Positions 15,743-28,309 of a stretch of 64,000 bases of DNA are shown piece by piece. The stretch spans positions 139,413,793 through 139,477,792 of the forward strand of contig OX578134.1 in the NCBI GenBank assembly GCA_951213105.1, read 5' to 3'. Each line of letters starts with the position of its first letter. Position 1 is the stretch's first letter. The notes under the pieces are model-generated. The model was not told where the DNA came from. It did no database searches and was given only the letters and a program-made list of their open reading frames with translations. This DNA is from Amaurobius ferox (lineage: Eukaryota > Arthropoda > Arachnida > Araneae > Amaurobiidae). The position numbers and the translations under genes were made by a program.

Positions 15743-15744
<2 letters not shown>
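15098..15744. other. AT-rich DNA, nothing recognised
   Basis: No supported gene. Short frames here are low-complexity. Confidence 0.55.

Positions 15745-15776
<32 letters not shown>
15745..15776. repeat. AT microsatellite at the edge of a fold-back element
   Basis: Simple (AT)n tract directly abutting the left GTGTCCC terminus of the next element. The element's TATA target is embedded in it. Confidence 0.9.
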
Positions 15777-15779
<3 letters not shown>

Positions 15780-16682
15780 TGTGTCCCAAAAACTTTGACT
15801 TCGGGTTTTATTCCTTTAATATTGATCGTAGACATACATAATAAATTACAAAGTTGCATAAAAATGGTACAACATGTTATGAAATCGATTAAAATTTTCA
15901 AGGGAATTAAATTTAAGAAAACAAAATTTAAATTTTATACGGTCCCCCTACAAAAGCATTTCCAATGAGTAAAATGTGCCCCATTCACTAATAAGGTGAT
16001 GTACAAAATTGCAGCATTTTTATCATAAAAAGTCCCAGAGATATGAAAAGACAAAGATGCTGACTTAAACAACTCGTCGATGCATCAACATGGGTTTTCA
16101 GAGGGGAAAAATCATGTCAGCAGATCGCGTTTCAGAGGTCATACACAAATTATGAAAGAAAACAATGATTACATAAGTAAATAATAATGTTGCTATTTAT
16201 TGACACAAAAGTATCTACATTGTGTAAAAAGAATAACTTTACACAAGGATTAAAGTTTGTTCAAAATGTTTTCTATCCGTGCCAAAGATCGATTAAAGAT
16301 AAGAGGCAGATATTATTTGCCTATGATGCATTTCTGCAGTATGTCATTTGCACTCTTGATGTAAACATTTATAATTTTATTTGCAATTAATCCCTCATCA
16401 ACTTTGTTTGAACATATCTCTGGGACTTTTTATGATAAAATGCTGAAATTTTTTACATTACTTTATTAGTGTATGGGCACAATTTACTCATTGAAAATGT
16501 TTTTGTACGGGGACCGTATAAAAATTAAATATTTGTATTTCTACAAATTTAATCCTGTGATAATTTTAATCGATTTCATAAAATGTTGTACCTTCTTTAC
16601 GAAACTTTGTAATTTATTATATGTGTCTAAGATCAATATTTAAGTAACAAACTCTGAGGTCAATGTTTTAGGGACACCCTAT
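15774..16682. mobile_element. Fold-back MITE F1, copy A
   Basis: Left end TACATTGTGTCCCAAAAACT, right end inverse of TAGGGTGTCCCTAAAACATT. The arms pair over about 300 bp: ATAATAAATTACAAAGTT, AATCGATT, CCAATGAGTAAA and AAAAAGTCCCAGAGATATG on the left recur inverted on the right. The centre (about 16080-16390) contains GATCGCGTTTCAGAGGTC and has no transposase. A second copy lies at 36795. The ends resemble those of F2 but the arms differ, so F1 and F2 are separate families sharing a terminus. Probably mobilised in trans by a TA-targeting transposase (inference). Confidence 0.8.
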
Positions 16683-16683
16683 A

Positions 16684-16715
<32 letters not shown>

Positions 16716-16734
16716 GGGTGTCCAAAAACATTGA

Positions 16735-16830
<96 letters not shown>
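16683..16830. repeat. TA microsatellite interrupted by an orphan element terminus
   Basis: Two (TA)n blocks. Between them, at about 16710-16737, sits TAGGGTGTCCAAAAACATTG, a lone F1-type end. Confidence 0.9.
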
Positions 16831-16832
<2 letters not shown>

Positions 16833-16890
16833 AGGTGTCCAAAACCATTGACCTCGGCGTTTGTTACTTAAATTCCTTTTCCTATGAACC
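16831..16890 (+). mobile_element. Orphan F1 terminus
   Basis: CAAGGTGTCCAAAACCATTG followed by ACCTCGGCGTTTGTTACTTAA matches the first 50 bases of the F1 family and then stops matching. Together with 15774-16682 and the end at about 16710, four F1-type ends lie within 1.1 kb, separated by AT microsatellite. Confidence 0.7.
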
Positions 16891-16899
16891 TACTTACCT

Positions 16900-19084
16900 T
16901 CATCTTTAACTAATGTTCATATTCTGAATTGTTTGTCTGGTCTCCTGCTTAGACTCACTGGACGGGTCTGGGAGTATTATTGTGAACAATCGTACTACCT
17001 CCCTGGTTAAAATTTCGAATTGTTCATTCCAGTGCTTCTAGATAATTTAAGCTGTTGAGATTGATCGTGTATACACGTGGTGAAAGAAGAAGGGTTCATG
17101 CCGCATGGTAATCCAAATTTTCCTAATGTTTCTTATCTTCATTTTTTGATGCCTGTAGTCGGAGTTAGAGTATTTATAATAATGTACTATTGTTGTATCT
17201 GAAACAGGCATGTTTTTAAGTTAGTGAGAGTTAAATACTCAGGAGTAATTTATTTCTGACTGCCCATTGAATTTGGGCTGGTACTGTTATCTTCTCTTAT
17301 CGGCATTATGGCCGTGAACTTGCTTCTATGGTGATGTTAATACTACTTGAACCTTTTATAGTTACATATTTCTAATATATATATATATATATATATGTGT
17401 GAATGAAATAATGAACTATATAAGAATAAAGAAGATGGTATGATAGAAAGATAGTATATCAGTATTTATGCGCAATGCAGCTATAAAAACTAATTACAAA
17501 ATATTAAAAATATATTAAAAATAACATAGTGAAAAAGATAAGGAAGGCAGCTTAAAGTGCTTACATAAAGGCGGTAAGGGGTTACCCCTGTTATCAACAT
17601 TCATGTCCCAAATGCCGGGAAATTGCACTGCTGGACGCAAGCACTGACTAAAGGCGACCCTCGTAGTGACAATAATAATTCTCACAAGACCAGGTAAAAT
17701 GGAAAGGGACATAAAGTAAAATATAGTCTAAGTATCAAAATATGTAATAATACTACGCTTATGACACATGCTTGAATACTCCAACGGGATTCAAAAACAC
17801 AATACAAAATAATGTTGCCATCACTTGCTAAATGCATATAGACTGATCTTCAAAAAGTGTTAAAAAACACAACACTTTTGAACAGTTGTTTTTGAAAATT
17901 ATAGTTTTAAGAATTTCAAATTTAGCTTTATCCTCTAACGAGAGTGTTATGCAGGAAATAGGTCAAAATATGAATAAATAGCTTGAGCCAATCAGTGAAC
18001 TTTGAGGTTCGCTCTTACGGAAGACATGCAATCTTCTTTTTCATATTGTGTTGAAAATCTGTAAAGGAATCCACATTTATGCTAATTTTTTTTATGCAAA
18101 ATGCTAACTTATGATCCTGAAGAGCATACGTTTTCAAAATATGTTACAGACATATTTCATTTAGACAAATCTGAATGGATTACTTTATATTTTGCATAAA
18201 ACAACGTTTTGTGTAAATCCAGACTTTGAGCGATGGATGAAACTGTAGTATAAGTTCGTAGTCTTTCTGAAATTCTTTAATTTTAACTTTAACGTATTTT
18301 AGAAATGCATGTTCTTCAGGGTCAAAATATTTAATGCCTCCACCAAGAAATATATGTATTTATTTCAAAAAACCAAGTTTAAAGTACACAATTAATCACG
18401 ATACACTTTCCAGCTTACGTCTCCCAAAAAAGGAGTTTTCTTGGAAATGTATTTAAAATGTTATGCATTTTCATATCATAAAATTAAGAAAACTGTTTAT
18501 AGTACAGTCACGATCCAGAATATTTAAGTGACGCTAAATATTTCTGAAGAAAACACAGTTTAAAGAAACTTCAAAGAGAATATGGTCCCTTCCTTAGAAT
18601 AAAAATGTTTGGTCCTCAACGTTCGTAGTGAAACATATTAAAAATGATGATAATATCACTTTCAAGTGCTTCAGAATATCATGCTCCTATTTCAAAGACA
18701 TGAGAATGAAGAAACATAAAACGTGCATCGTAAAACTGCCAAAAGTATTGCATACTTTCAATATTAAATATATATTATGATGTATATTGAATAAATATTA
18801 AATGTAATTTACAATATGTAATACGCTAATATGATCACTCTATTAAAGAAACATATTATACAATCAAATATTTATTATATGTGCGAAAAATATATGTGCG
18901 AAAAATATATAAACAACTTGTTAAAATACGTTAACCCTTCATTGAATACCATTTTTAACACTTTACAACGAAGTTGAAAAGTATTTATGACATTCTTCAT
19001 TCCGTCTGTGTGTCTGCCATTCGCACGATAACTGCCGTAAAAATGACTTTATCAAAATAACATTTTAGTATGTTGGTCAGACGA
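16900..19084. other. AT-rich DNA without a recognisable gene
   Basis: Only small items are visible: an (AT)n tract at about 17376-17396, a GC-richer stretch at 17565-17700 with no family match, and a doubled TATGTGCGAAAAATA motif near 18885-18910. At 18990-19040 a CCGTCTGTGTGTCTGCC motif followed by ACGATAACTG resembles the microsatellite part of family X, but the rest of that element is missing. Confidence 0.55.
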
Positions 19085-20150
19085 TCTGTGGGACCTATTA
19101 GAATATAAAGGAATAATATAAACCAATTAGTTTTGGATTGAACCTGGGTTAAAAAAATGAAATACATTGAAACCTATGGGACCTAATTATTCGAACATTG
19201 TTTAAGCGAATTTAAAATTCACAAATTGCCTCGAAAGTTTTAGAAAACATTCCAATTATCCCATAAAAATATAAAAAAAAAAATCAGCAAAATATAGTTT
19301 TTTTAAATAAGAATTAAAATAATAATTACATCAATATCATATGAAAAGATCACATAGCCCACTTCAAAAAAAATATGGCATCTACCTTGTGTCAAAATCA
19401 TGATTTCTTAAGTTTTTTTTAACTTACATTTAGTGTTGTATCTGTCCTAAAACCGCTTTATGTTTGCTTAATTTCTGTGCATCTATATTCTGATACAGCG
19501 CAAATAAAATATAATTGGGTTTAAATGATTAATGCCATCCTTCATGTTGTTGAGAGCCAGACTGTCCGATCTACCAGATACGTGTAAGGTAACTGTTTGG
19601 ACGGCCGGGAAGTGCCACCCAATTTAGACCGGAACCCAGTGGGGGAGGCATCCACAGGGACCGTACCCTCCTTCCCCTGCCACCAACCTCTCGGAAGGAC
19701 TTACGGATCCATATGTTTAACGTGATCGTACTCCGCGTGAACGCGGCGGCAGCTTTGGCAGCGCTTGGAATCGAACCCGGGACTACTGAGTGCAACTCCA
19801 GCGCGCTATCCACAGGGCTACCCCGCCCGCCATCCATCATGTGTCAAAATTGCGATTTTTAAAGTTTTTTTTAATTTATATTTAGTGTTACATCCGTCCT
19901 AAAACTGCTTTATTTTTTTTCAGTGCATCTATATACTGCGACAACGCAATTATAATGTTTTTGAGTTTAAATGATCAAACTTTGATTATTTCTGCAACAA
20001 AGCCTGGTTTTCACGTATGGATAATGTAAACAGATCGAGATGTAAGAAGAGTTGTATAAGAATTGCCTAATTTTTTAGCGCAAAAATTGTTTGACTCTGG
20101 AGTCTAAAATATAGCTGATATGAATATAGCTGATATGAGTTTCCTAATTG
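19085..20150 (+). repeat. Interspersed repeat F3, copy B, split by a SINE
   Basis: Matches 7311-7950 from GGACCTATTAGAATATAAA through GGAGTCTAAAATATAGCTGA. It is interrupted at 19548-19828 by a SINE. A block with ATCCGTCCTAAAACTGCTT appears on both sides of the insertion (about 19390-19460 and 19845-19920), so part of F3 was already duplicated, or was duplicated later. An ATAGCTGATATGA motif is directly repeated at 20111 and 20128. No protein. Confidence 0.65.
19548..19828 (-). mobile_element. tRNA-derived SINE, copy 1
   Basis: On the minus strand the head reads GGGCGGGGTAGCCCTGTGG (A box, plus-strand 19810-19821), then GATAGCGCGCTGGAG, then CCCGGGTTCGATTCC (B box, plus-strand 19767-19777). 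The two internal RNA polymerase III promoter boxes have tRNA spacing. The body is GC-rich and shared with the copy at 44909-45215: GCGGAGTACGATCACGTT, AGTCCTTCCGAGAGGTTGG, AAATTGGGTGGCACT and CGGCCGTCCAAACAG. The insertion is flanked by a 14-bp duplication, GCCATCCTTCATGT (19534) and GCCATCCATCATGT (19829), with one mismatch. It would be transcribed by polymerase III and moved by a partner LINE. An 89-codon frame across it is incidental. Confidence 0.85.
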
Positions 20151-21165
20151 TATGTCGTTTCTGCTATGTTTTACTACAGTAGAAGAAATTATATCGTGCT
20201 TTCTGTAAGTCGTATTTTGAAAACACATTTGTATGTGGTATATTTATGTTAAAACTAAATGGATTGAATGTTCTTTAAGTGTAAATATTTACGATCGTGA
20301 GATTTCGTGACAATTCTTATGTGATATTCACATAGCCAGGTACTAAAAAATCATTTTCCTTGCAATAGGTATTATCTCTAAATATAAAATTTTGTGATGA
20401 TTTGAAATATTCGACACTTTTATTTTGAACCATCTACGCTTTTGGGTTATCTATGAATAGAAAATACCATTTTTAATGGTACTTGTGAGCCTGCAGGAAA
20501 GTCATATTTGAATTAATTTAGCAAATCCAATGAACTTTGATATTATTGTTCTAACTATTAAAAGACGTCAGAGACCTATATTTCAGGTATTGTTGACCCA
20601 TAAAATGGTATTTTCTTGTAATTCGAATATTTTTGGAACTATACAAATATTATAAAATGCTTATATTAAAACTTGCATAGTCATTTTATAAATATTGTTT
20701 TATATATAAACAAATAACCATCATTTATAGAATGTTAAAATTTTTCATTGGGTATGTAAAGCACATTTGTGATCTAAGAAAAGTATAAACTAAATATATA
20801 TGGCTTATTAAAAAAATCTTATTCCTGCCAATTGATACTCAAAATACATATAAAATTATTAAATTCTAAAGTCAAATGTCATGCCAAAAGCTTTACTTCC
20901 TATTTATTTATACTGTCTATTGCAGGGAAAGTGCAAAAGTTACAAGGATTTTCTTTTAATATTTGATGGTATATAATATTTTAAATATAAATGTTATACA
21001 CTTTAAAAATATATACACACAATAAAAGAGACATACAACAGAAAGAGATATTTTTTGTGAACTATTTTTCAAACGTGGCTGTTTAAATCAGCACAGATCC
21101 TTTTCACAGGTTAAAGGTCTCAGGTGAAAAGGAATGTCCAGCTACTTTAGTGTTCTTTCATTTTT

Positions 21166-21191
21166 TTTTGGGGGGGGAGGAGGGAGGAGGA
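21166..21191 (+). other. G-rich run following poly-T (possible G-quadruplex)
   Basis: Ten T residues are followed by GGGGGGGGAGGAGGGAGGAGG. Several runs of G separated by single A could form a four-stranded structure. It stands alone in AT-rich DNA, and no promoter or gene is next to it. Confidence 0.5.
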
Positions 21192-24100
21192 CAAGATAAA
21201 ATACGTCATGTTTATTTCTATTATTTTTAAGGGCGTATTTGTTCGTGAATTGCAGTGTTCAAAATAGCCACTTTTGAATTTTATTAAAAGACAATACTGT
21301 ACAATGTTGAACTTGGTAGCAATTGTGCATTTGCATTGTCAGTTGTTGTAAAATGAATGCTTCAATTTATATTAAGGAATGCATGGAACAGTTAAGTACA
21401 GAACGTATATTGGACGATACTGTATAAAGAAATTTTAAAGTAAATTGCTGTTCAAAGAATATGATGGAAACAAAATAATTTTTTCGAAAATGTTGAATTA
21501 CATTCTTCTATGAGAATAAGATCGTAATATCGAATTAGATGTATGTGCTGGCCAAAAATGCTAAAATACAGTAGTGTTGGAGTCACCTAGTGAGACTTAT
21601 GGGAAGAAAGAAGAAAAGAAAATACAGTATATAAGTGCGAAGAATGGTCAGCAGAGTAAAAAAAAATAGTTTTTAAATTATGTTACTTTTAATCTCAAAC
21701 TATTATTTTAACATTTTATTAACACTACTAGTCATTTCATATTTCAAGAATTTTTCAGAATTTCCAAATTTAATAACTTGTCGTTTGTACGTTGTTAAAA
21801 CTCCAAGCGTTTGTAAACATCTCTGTTAAAATATCAATATTAATATTTTAGGCATAACATTATCAAAAAGTGAATCTTTGTACATTTTTATAATTGTATA
21901 GTACGAAATAATGTAGTCTGAACACATATTCAGTATACTACATTTTCTATAGCATATATTAATTTTTAGCTTGTATACATTTATTTCTATTTTATTCCTC
22001 GTTTGCTTTATTAATTTTTATTATCTTTTCAATTATTTGAAATATTTAAATAATCACTCATGCTTCAACTAAGGTTAATTTCTTTCTAATGTTGCCACCA
22101 TTAATCTCATAGTTACACATTCTGAAATTTCATAATAACATACAATATGCTTATACTGCAAAAATATTTCAGAATTTCTATTGCCTTGAAAATTTGTAGC
22201 TCTTCGTTCGTGGAGGAATGTCTCATTTCTGGCAAAAAATACAATAAAAATTACTGCATAACATTATCATAAAGAAAAAAGCTAATATGTTTTCATAATT
22301 ACATAGTAATTGATATTATAAATTTAATATACATGGATTATATGCATTTTTTTACATACTATGTTTGTCTGTCTGTATGTCTGCCGTCGTATTCTGTAGC
22401 GGAAAATCGAAACGTATGACCAGGGGACATTTGTCACACATGTACTTCACGACCCTGAATAGTTCACCTCGTAGATATTTATTTAAAAAGCTAATTATTT
22501 TAAAAGTTTTGAATTTTTAAAATCAAAAATGATCATTTTGTGTCATTTTCACCAATTAAATCTATTCGTTCTACATTCCTGAAGACAACAGCTGATATAT
22601 CAAATCAGTTGTTTCGGTTGCAGGGAAAAACAACTTATCCCTCACTAAGTACATTTATTTTTGGGGTTTTGTAACTTTGCGATTTAAACCAATTTTGTAC
22701 TGTATATTTTCATTTTGTATTATATTATCATTATGAGTAATGTGGTAAAATTTGAATTAAATTTGATGGAAGTTTGCTGAGATAGCAATCACTATTTTGA
22801 ATTCTACTTCTCGGGTAATGGAACTTCATTTTTAATTTTTACATTGTTAGTAGTATATATTATTCAGTAGCTTTTATACATATTTTTCATTTCTGTTCTT
22901 ATTATTATATTTTCGATTATTTGTAATATTGTAATGATACTTATATATGCTTCAACTGAAAAATATATATTTTTCAAAATAGTATTTTGCCTTTACAAAC
23001 ATGGGCTTATTTCTTAAATTGTAAAATACTATCTAACATTAAAATTATGCAGACTGTTTCTCCAAAGTTATTGTTGAAACTCAAAACAACATTTTTCCAG
23101 GTGAGATGTTATCAGGTGAAATGGAAAGACAGCACCACTTTTTCATCACCCCAGCTACTTTTTTTTCTGCATAGAACAAAATTCATTTTTTTTATCTAGA
23201 TGAAAACGCGTAAACATTTCTTTCAATGGTATTCTAAAGATGCATATGTGCATGGCATTCGGTGTTTAAAGTTGGTCACGCTGAACAGTTGTGAAATGAA
23301 AATATTTTTAAACGGAGGATTTTTGAAGGAACTTTTTATCTCTGGCATATGCAATGTCAACTGTTATGAAATAATTATTAGGTTAAGATTGGGGTTACGT
23401 AGTTTTAAGATCCAATTAAACAACTTGTTTTGGTTTTAGTTTTTTAATGCTCTTATATTTAATTTTTATTTTTAATTTTAGAAAATAATCTCAAATTTTC
23501 TAAATTTCATATAAAATTCGGTATTGATGCCAATTAACGCAAATCCTACATAATAAAGATGTGCGTGTATGTCTCATTGTAGCAGGAAATCTAAACATCG
23601 TACGGTCATGAAATTTTGTAAAATATATTTCAGGACTTAGGACATCGTAGCTTGGCGAGTGTTTTCAGAAATTTGTATGTTTAAGTTATTTTATGTTTTA
23701 GCACGATTTAGCTCGATTTTGATCGTTTTTCACTCAGATCGAATCCTTAGCGACAGAACAATTATCCAATCATCAAACTATAAGAAACATTTAATTAAAA
23801 CTATAAATTAAATGTCACTTTATTTGAGTATACTTGTCATTTTGTGCAATTAAAGTCAATTTATTACTATATGAAAGAGAAAGTAAATTTAATTTCTGTT
23901 ATGAAATTCATGTGCTACAAGCATAAGATTTTTTAGAATATAATCACAGAACATACATTTTAAATGCAATCATATATCATACTTTTTAAAGATAATAATT
24001 GATCCTACTTCTTAAATAAAATAAAAGATCATAGATTTATATTATTCCAATACTATATAAAAAATTAATTTAATTCCAACCAGATATATTTTCCTTCAAA

Positions 24101-24724
24101 CATGTAGTAAAGCAATAACGTTTTTCTGACATGCATAGAATATTTGAAACCTGGATAGAAAATATATGGTTTTATAAATAAGATTATGTTTTGCGTTATT
24201 GAACATTTCGCAAACACAAATATTACTGAATCTTTATCCAAAATGCATGGAAGAATATGTCTTTTTATAGGATCAGACTCTAGTTTATTGCGTATAATAT
24301 AGTTTTTCATCGAATTAACTATTTTATGTAATATATCAAACGTCAGTTATTAAAATTGTGAATTTTATCTCATTTTTTATTTTCTATTAAAGTACCAAAT
24401 TGTATTTTTTGCATTTTCATGTAAATTTTGGTAATTTATTTTTTGTGCAATTGAAGGTTTTAGAGGTTGGCTGTCTTAGTGATTTTAATCTTAATAAATG
24501 TAATTTTGTTTAGTCAACATAAACGAAATTAAGTTTAATTTGTGAGATGGTGATAACTTTCGAAATCTCTGATATATTACTGTTAATCAGAATTTTTTCA
24601 AATGAATTATTTTAATTTGTTTTCACTTCCTCACTATTAAACTTTTATATAAAAAAAGAAAGCTATTATTACAATTATTTACAACAGTCAGTTAACAAAA
24701 TTGTAGCAAAATTGTAACTAATTG

Positions 24725-24895
24725 ATGCAATTGAGCTTAGGGAAATGTATAAAGGCACAAATATATTTCCCTAAGATAATTTAGAGCAATGCATTTCCCT
24801 AAGCTAATTTAGACACAAATATATTTAAACTAATTTAGGCACAAATGCATTTCCCTAAGATAATTTAGAGCAATGCATTTCAGCACAAAAACAAT
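24725..24895. repeat. Short degenerate tandem repeat (CCCTAAG/GCACAAAT units)
   Basis: Alternating blocks of ATTTCCCTAAGATAATTTAG, AGCAATGCATTTCCCTAAG and GCACAAATATATTT recur four or five times over about 170 bases. Low complexity, non-coding. Confidence 0.7.
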
Positions 24896-25829
24896 AATAT
24901 TGCAGATGATTGGACGGTACTTTAGATCCCTTCCATCAGTCCAATTGGAAACAGATTTGGAAATATATATAAACTACTTTGGATCAAAGGAGCAAATTCA
25001 CCAAGTTTATTACAAAATGCTTCCGAGAACTTTTCCTTGATATACTTTTCCGTCATGAAGTTTCATAAACTTGGCAATCATTCTTCATCTCAATCATTTT
25101 ATGGCTAACACTTTCTGTGAAGTTGAAGAACATGGCTTTTATCTACAAGTTAGTTTTCTACTGAATTTATTTTCATGCATAATGTACGGATACATGAAGT
25201 AAGGTAGAATTTGTTACTGTGACTTGAAAATCAGTTACTTAACTTCAAAATCAGTTACTTAAAATTATGTATGATTCATGACTATAAGTTTTATTTATAT
25301 ATTTTGTTGAAAATTATTTAATTGCAACACATATATTATGACTAAATGGCCATCAAACAATTTCACAAAATTAGAGCAAAAATTTCCATTTACAATTAAT
25401 AGAAAAGCTTTAAAATTTTGTTTTACAAAATGTGTTACATAATTAATTTTAGACGAATTACAGCACGACTTAAAATACAACCTGAAATTTTTACGATATA
25501 CCTAGATTTCTTTCATGTCAGACATGATAAATGACACCATTCAAAATGCTTCCAAACTTAAAAAAAATTTTCAAAATTGTGGAACAAAAATAAAAAGGTA
25601 TTTTCCGAAAAAGTTTAAAAATCAATGTGTCATAAATTGTGACGGCTTATTTTGTGATAGAAATATAGTTATAAATATATGAAAGAAAGACAAATTTAAG
25701 ACTCATGCCATGATTCATGTTAATCTTTTGCATTTTCATAAAAGCGATATGAAAGAAAATATTGCTGTTGCACATTGCTACAATGTGATAAATTCTGACA
25801 GAGTTTTTGTAGCTTAAAATTAGGCAGTA

Positions 25830-25955
25830 ATTTTTGTACCAAACTTCAAATTTCATTCGAATCGCTCTATTTGTTCGTGAGATTTCGTCTGCTGCAGAGA
25901 CTGACTGACACACACATAGACATCACCTCAAAATTGTTCTATTCGTGATCGTAGT
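25830..25955 (-). mobile_element. Partial family X copy, inverted beside copy 2
   Basis: The minus strand reads GATCACGAATAGAACAATTT, a short TGTGTGTGTCAGTCAG tract, AACAAATAGAGCGATTCGAA and TTTGGTACAAAAA. This matches the 5' third of family X copy 2, in the opposite orientation. It lies just left of the terminal palindrome of copy 2. Confidence 0.7.
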
Positions 25956-25995
25956 GTCATATTATCTGTAATTATAAACAGTTTGACTTGAATTT

Positions 25996-26888
25996 TCTTT
26001 CTTTATATACATATAATGTATAAAGAAAGTATTGTGACGGGGTCGAAAATTCGAATTCGAGTTTTCGACAGGAGAGCACGTTTCAAGTATCCCTGATCAC
26101 GAATGGAACATTTTTGAGGTGTCGTCTGTTCAGTGAGTCTATGCAGACGATATCTCATGAATAAATGGAGTGATTCGAATGAAATAGGGTACAAAAATTA
26201 TAATTCGTGGATACTGGAAGCCTATTGTTCTTAAACACAAGTGCTCAGAATTCCCTAAATTTTCGAGCGAAATTTTGCAAAATTAATAAAAAAATCGCAA
26301 CATTTAATAAAATTATGCAAAGAGGCATTTCTTATGTAGATTTTTCTTAGAAAACGATTGACATAAACTTTAGAACACTAGTATGAACCGTTCTCGAGAT
26401 ATTGCACTTTTTTAAATAAATTTATAAAAAAAAATCCCATAAATTACAGAAAAATATTAACTGTTGAGAAACATGTTCACTTTACATATGTAGTACAATG
26501 CGATAAATTTGGTGACATCATCCTCGTGGATCTAACTCGTAACATTCACGACAAAAGATATTTTGAGTAATACTTTTGTATTTCAACAACAATCTGCTAT
26601 AAAAATAACTTATTTATTCATCCATAACGCTTGGCGAGATTTTGGCGACGAGTTTGACGGAATATCGCCAACTTGGCGACTGTTTTAAATGTTGCCAAAT
26701 TAGCGAAAATTTCGCTAAATGAATAAAAATGACGCTAAATCAATGAAAATGACGACTAATTGACGAAATGTCAATATCTTGGAAAGAATATAAGTATCCA
26801 CTATAAAAATATATTTTCTTTTACTGTAAAAGTAGTAAATTCATTGCATTATATAAGGAAAATCATGTGCTGTCCACATCAGAATTTA
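25996..26888 (+). mobile_element. Family X, copy 2 (short form)
   Basis: Starts with the CTTTCTTTATATACA palindrome, continues GTGACGGGGTCGAAAATTCG, GAGAGCACGTTTCAAG, CCTGATCACGAATGG, GAACCGTTCTCGAGATATTG, and ends TCCACATCAGAATTT. The long TG tract is nearly lost and the TCGCCA/TGGCGA module (26630-26770) is single. It is more diverged than copies 1, 3 and 4. Non-coding. Confidence 0.8.
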
Positions 26889-28183
26889 TAATTGTATTCA
26901 AAACTATAGAAATTTAATTTCGAATTTCACAATACATTTATATACAAATGTATAATATCGTATTCTGTTTTAAAGATTACTCAAATTGACTATAATATAT
27001 ATTTAAATAAATAATTTTGTACTTGATTTGTGTAATTTGTATTTGCTTTAATGAATAAGACAAAGTGCAATTTTTGAATAAATAACTTTGGCGGATCTCG
27101 CTGAAAAAGAAAATTCAAGTTTAACCAAATAATAAATAATCATAAAATCAGTCATATGCTTAGTACATTGCAGTAAAATAGTTTGAGACTCATAAAATTT
27201 TATGTTGTAAAAAGCATTACAATCATAGAAATTGAGTTTTAGTACAAAATACTTAAGATAATGTTATTTATATATCATTGTAACTGCTTGGTATACTTCA
27301 AAGGCAATAAACACTGCTTCCCTGCGCAACATAAACATTATTTAGGTAGCAGATTGATAACAGTATAAAATAAATTAAATTATAAAGATAAGTATATAAA
27401 TTTTACAGAATATTTTCTAACAATTTCAACAGAGTATAGCAAGATAGAAAATTAATATATTTCTAACAGCATTCGGGATTTTTTGCCAATGCAGTTATTT
27501 CAGTTTACGTTTCCTTCTACAATAAAATTTTAACACGCCTTCTGGAATATTGTAATAAATTAAAAACATTAACTTATTTAATCAAAGAAACGTCTATAAT
27601 AAAATTTAAAATTCGAACAACATTAAATTTGAAATATCCGAAAGTTATTGAATTCATCTGAACGCAGTAATAAAATTTTCTGGAACCATCGAGAATATGT
27701 TTAGTCTTAATGATTGAAATTGACTTCAATATATTAAGTGAAAACGATAAAGAGTATAAAATAATGTATAATTTTGATTTTCTTTGCAAATGTGTGTTTT
27801 GACTGTTACAGTATCAGAAAGTTTAAATGATGTATCTATTGCTAAAAAATATGATATTCCATAAATGCTTTGCTCTTATAACCGCATTCCGATTTCAAGG
27901 ATTTTATTTCTTTAAATTTCATCTGCCATAACAGAGGTAAATATAGTTGATCATTTAAGTATATGTTTGTGAATGAGAAGATATGCATTAGAAATGCAAC
28001 TTAAAATTGCGTTTCTACATATGACACCTTCAATAATAAATACGTATAAGAGAATATGGTGAAACAATAATCAGCTTTAAAATACTATTAAAATTGTGTT
28101 AATTTAAATGTGTTGCATTTATCAAGAAAGCTAAATTAGTTCATATAGTATGAAAGCAGTTTAATAGTTGTAAAGGACCTTGC
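26889..28183. other. AT-rich DNA, nothing recognised
   Basis: No gene or RNA signal that I can support. Confidence 0.55.
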
Positions 28184-28249
28184 TAATCCATACGGAGATC
28201 GAATCTCCTTGTTGGACAGTCTACGCTTTCCCAATGGAACTACTGGGAC
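28184..28249 (-). mobile_element. tRNA-like sequence (SINE head or decayed tRNA)
   Basis: The minus strand begins GTCCCAGTAGTTCCATTGGG, with an A-box-like TAGTTCCATTGG. It then reads AAAGCGTAGACTGTCCAACA and ends in a T-arm-like GGAG-ATTCGAT-CTCC hairpin (4-bp stem, 7-base loop with a B-box-like ATTCGATCTCC). Length and spacing fit a tRNA, but acceptor pairing and the anticodon arm are poor. A tRNA-derived SINE head is more likely than a working tRNA. Local GC is much higher than in the flanks (about 28170-28310). Confidence 0.45.
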
Positions 28250-28309
28250 ATAATTGCAAGTTCTAATGTCAGTGTAGGCTCTGCAATCTCCTCCGTCTAA
28301 TATCAGATT

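Larger units (their letters stand above)
20151..25829. other. AT-rich DNA with degenerate repeats only
   Basis: Nearly 5.7 kb with no supported gene. Diverged similarities can be read between about 21940-22190 and 22860-23000 (TTTCTATT/TTCTGTTCTTATT, CATGCTTCAACT/ATGCTTCAACTG). They also occur among about 21090-21170, 23100-23170 and 32290-32350 (AGGTGAAA, CCAGCTACTTT). These are probably an old dispersed family. Microsatellite-like CTGTCTGTATGTCTGCC (22370) and GTGCGTGTATGTCTC (23560) start blocks that resemble decayed copies of the TCTG-type elements. Short frames at 22987-23439 and 24065-24310 show no recognisable domain. Confidence 0.5.

Noticed and set aside
16660..16909. Frames encoding long Tyr-Ile alternations
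   Set aside because: These are translations of the (TA)n microsatellite on both strands.
19571..19840. 89-codon minus-strand frame
   Set aside because: It runs through the SINE head and body. Its apparent protein-like composition comes from the GC-rich tRNA-derived sequence.
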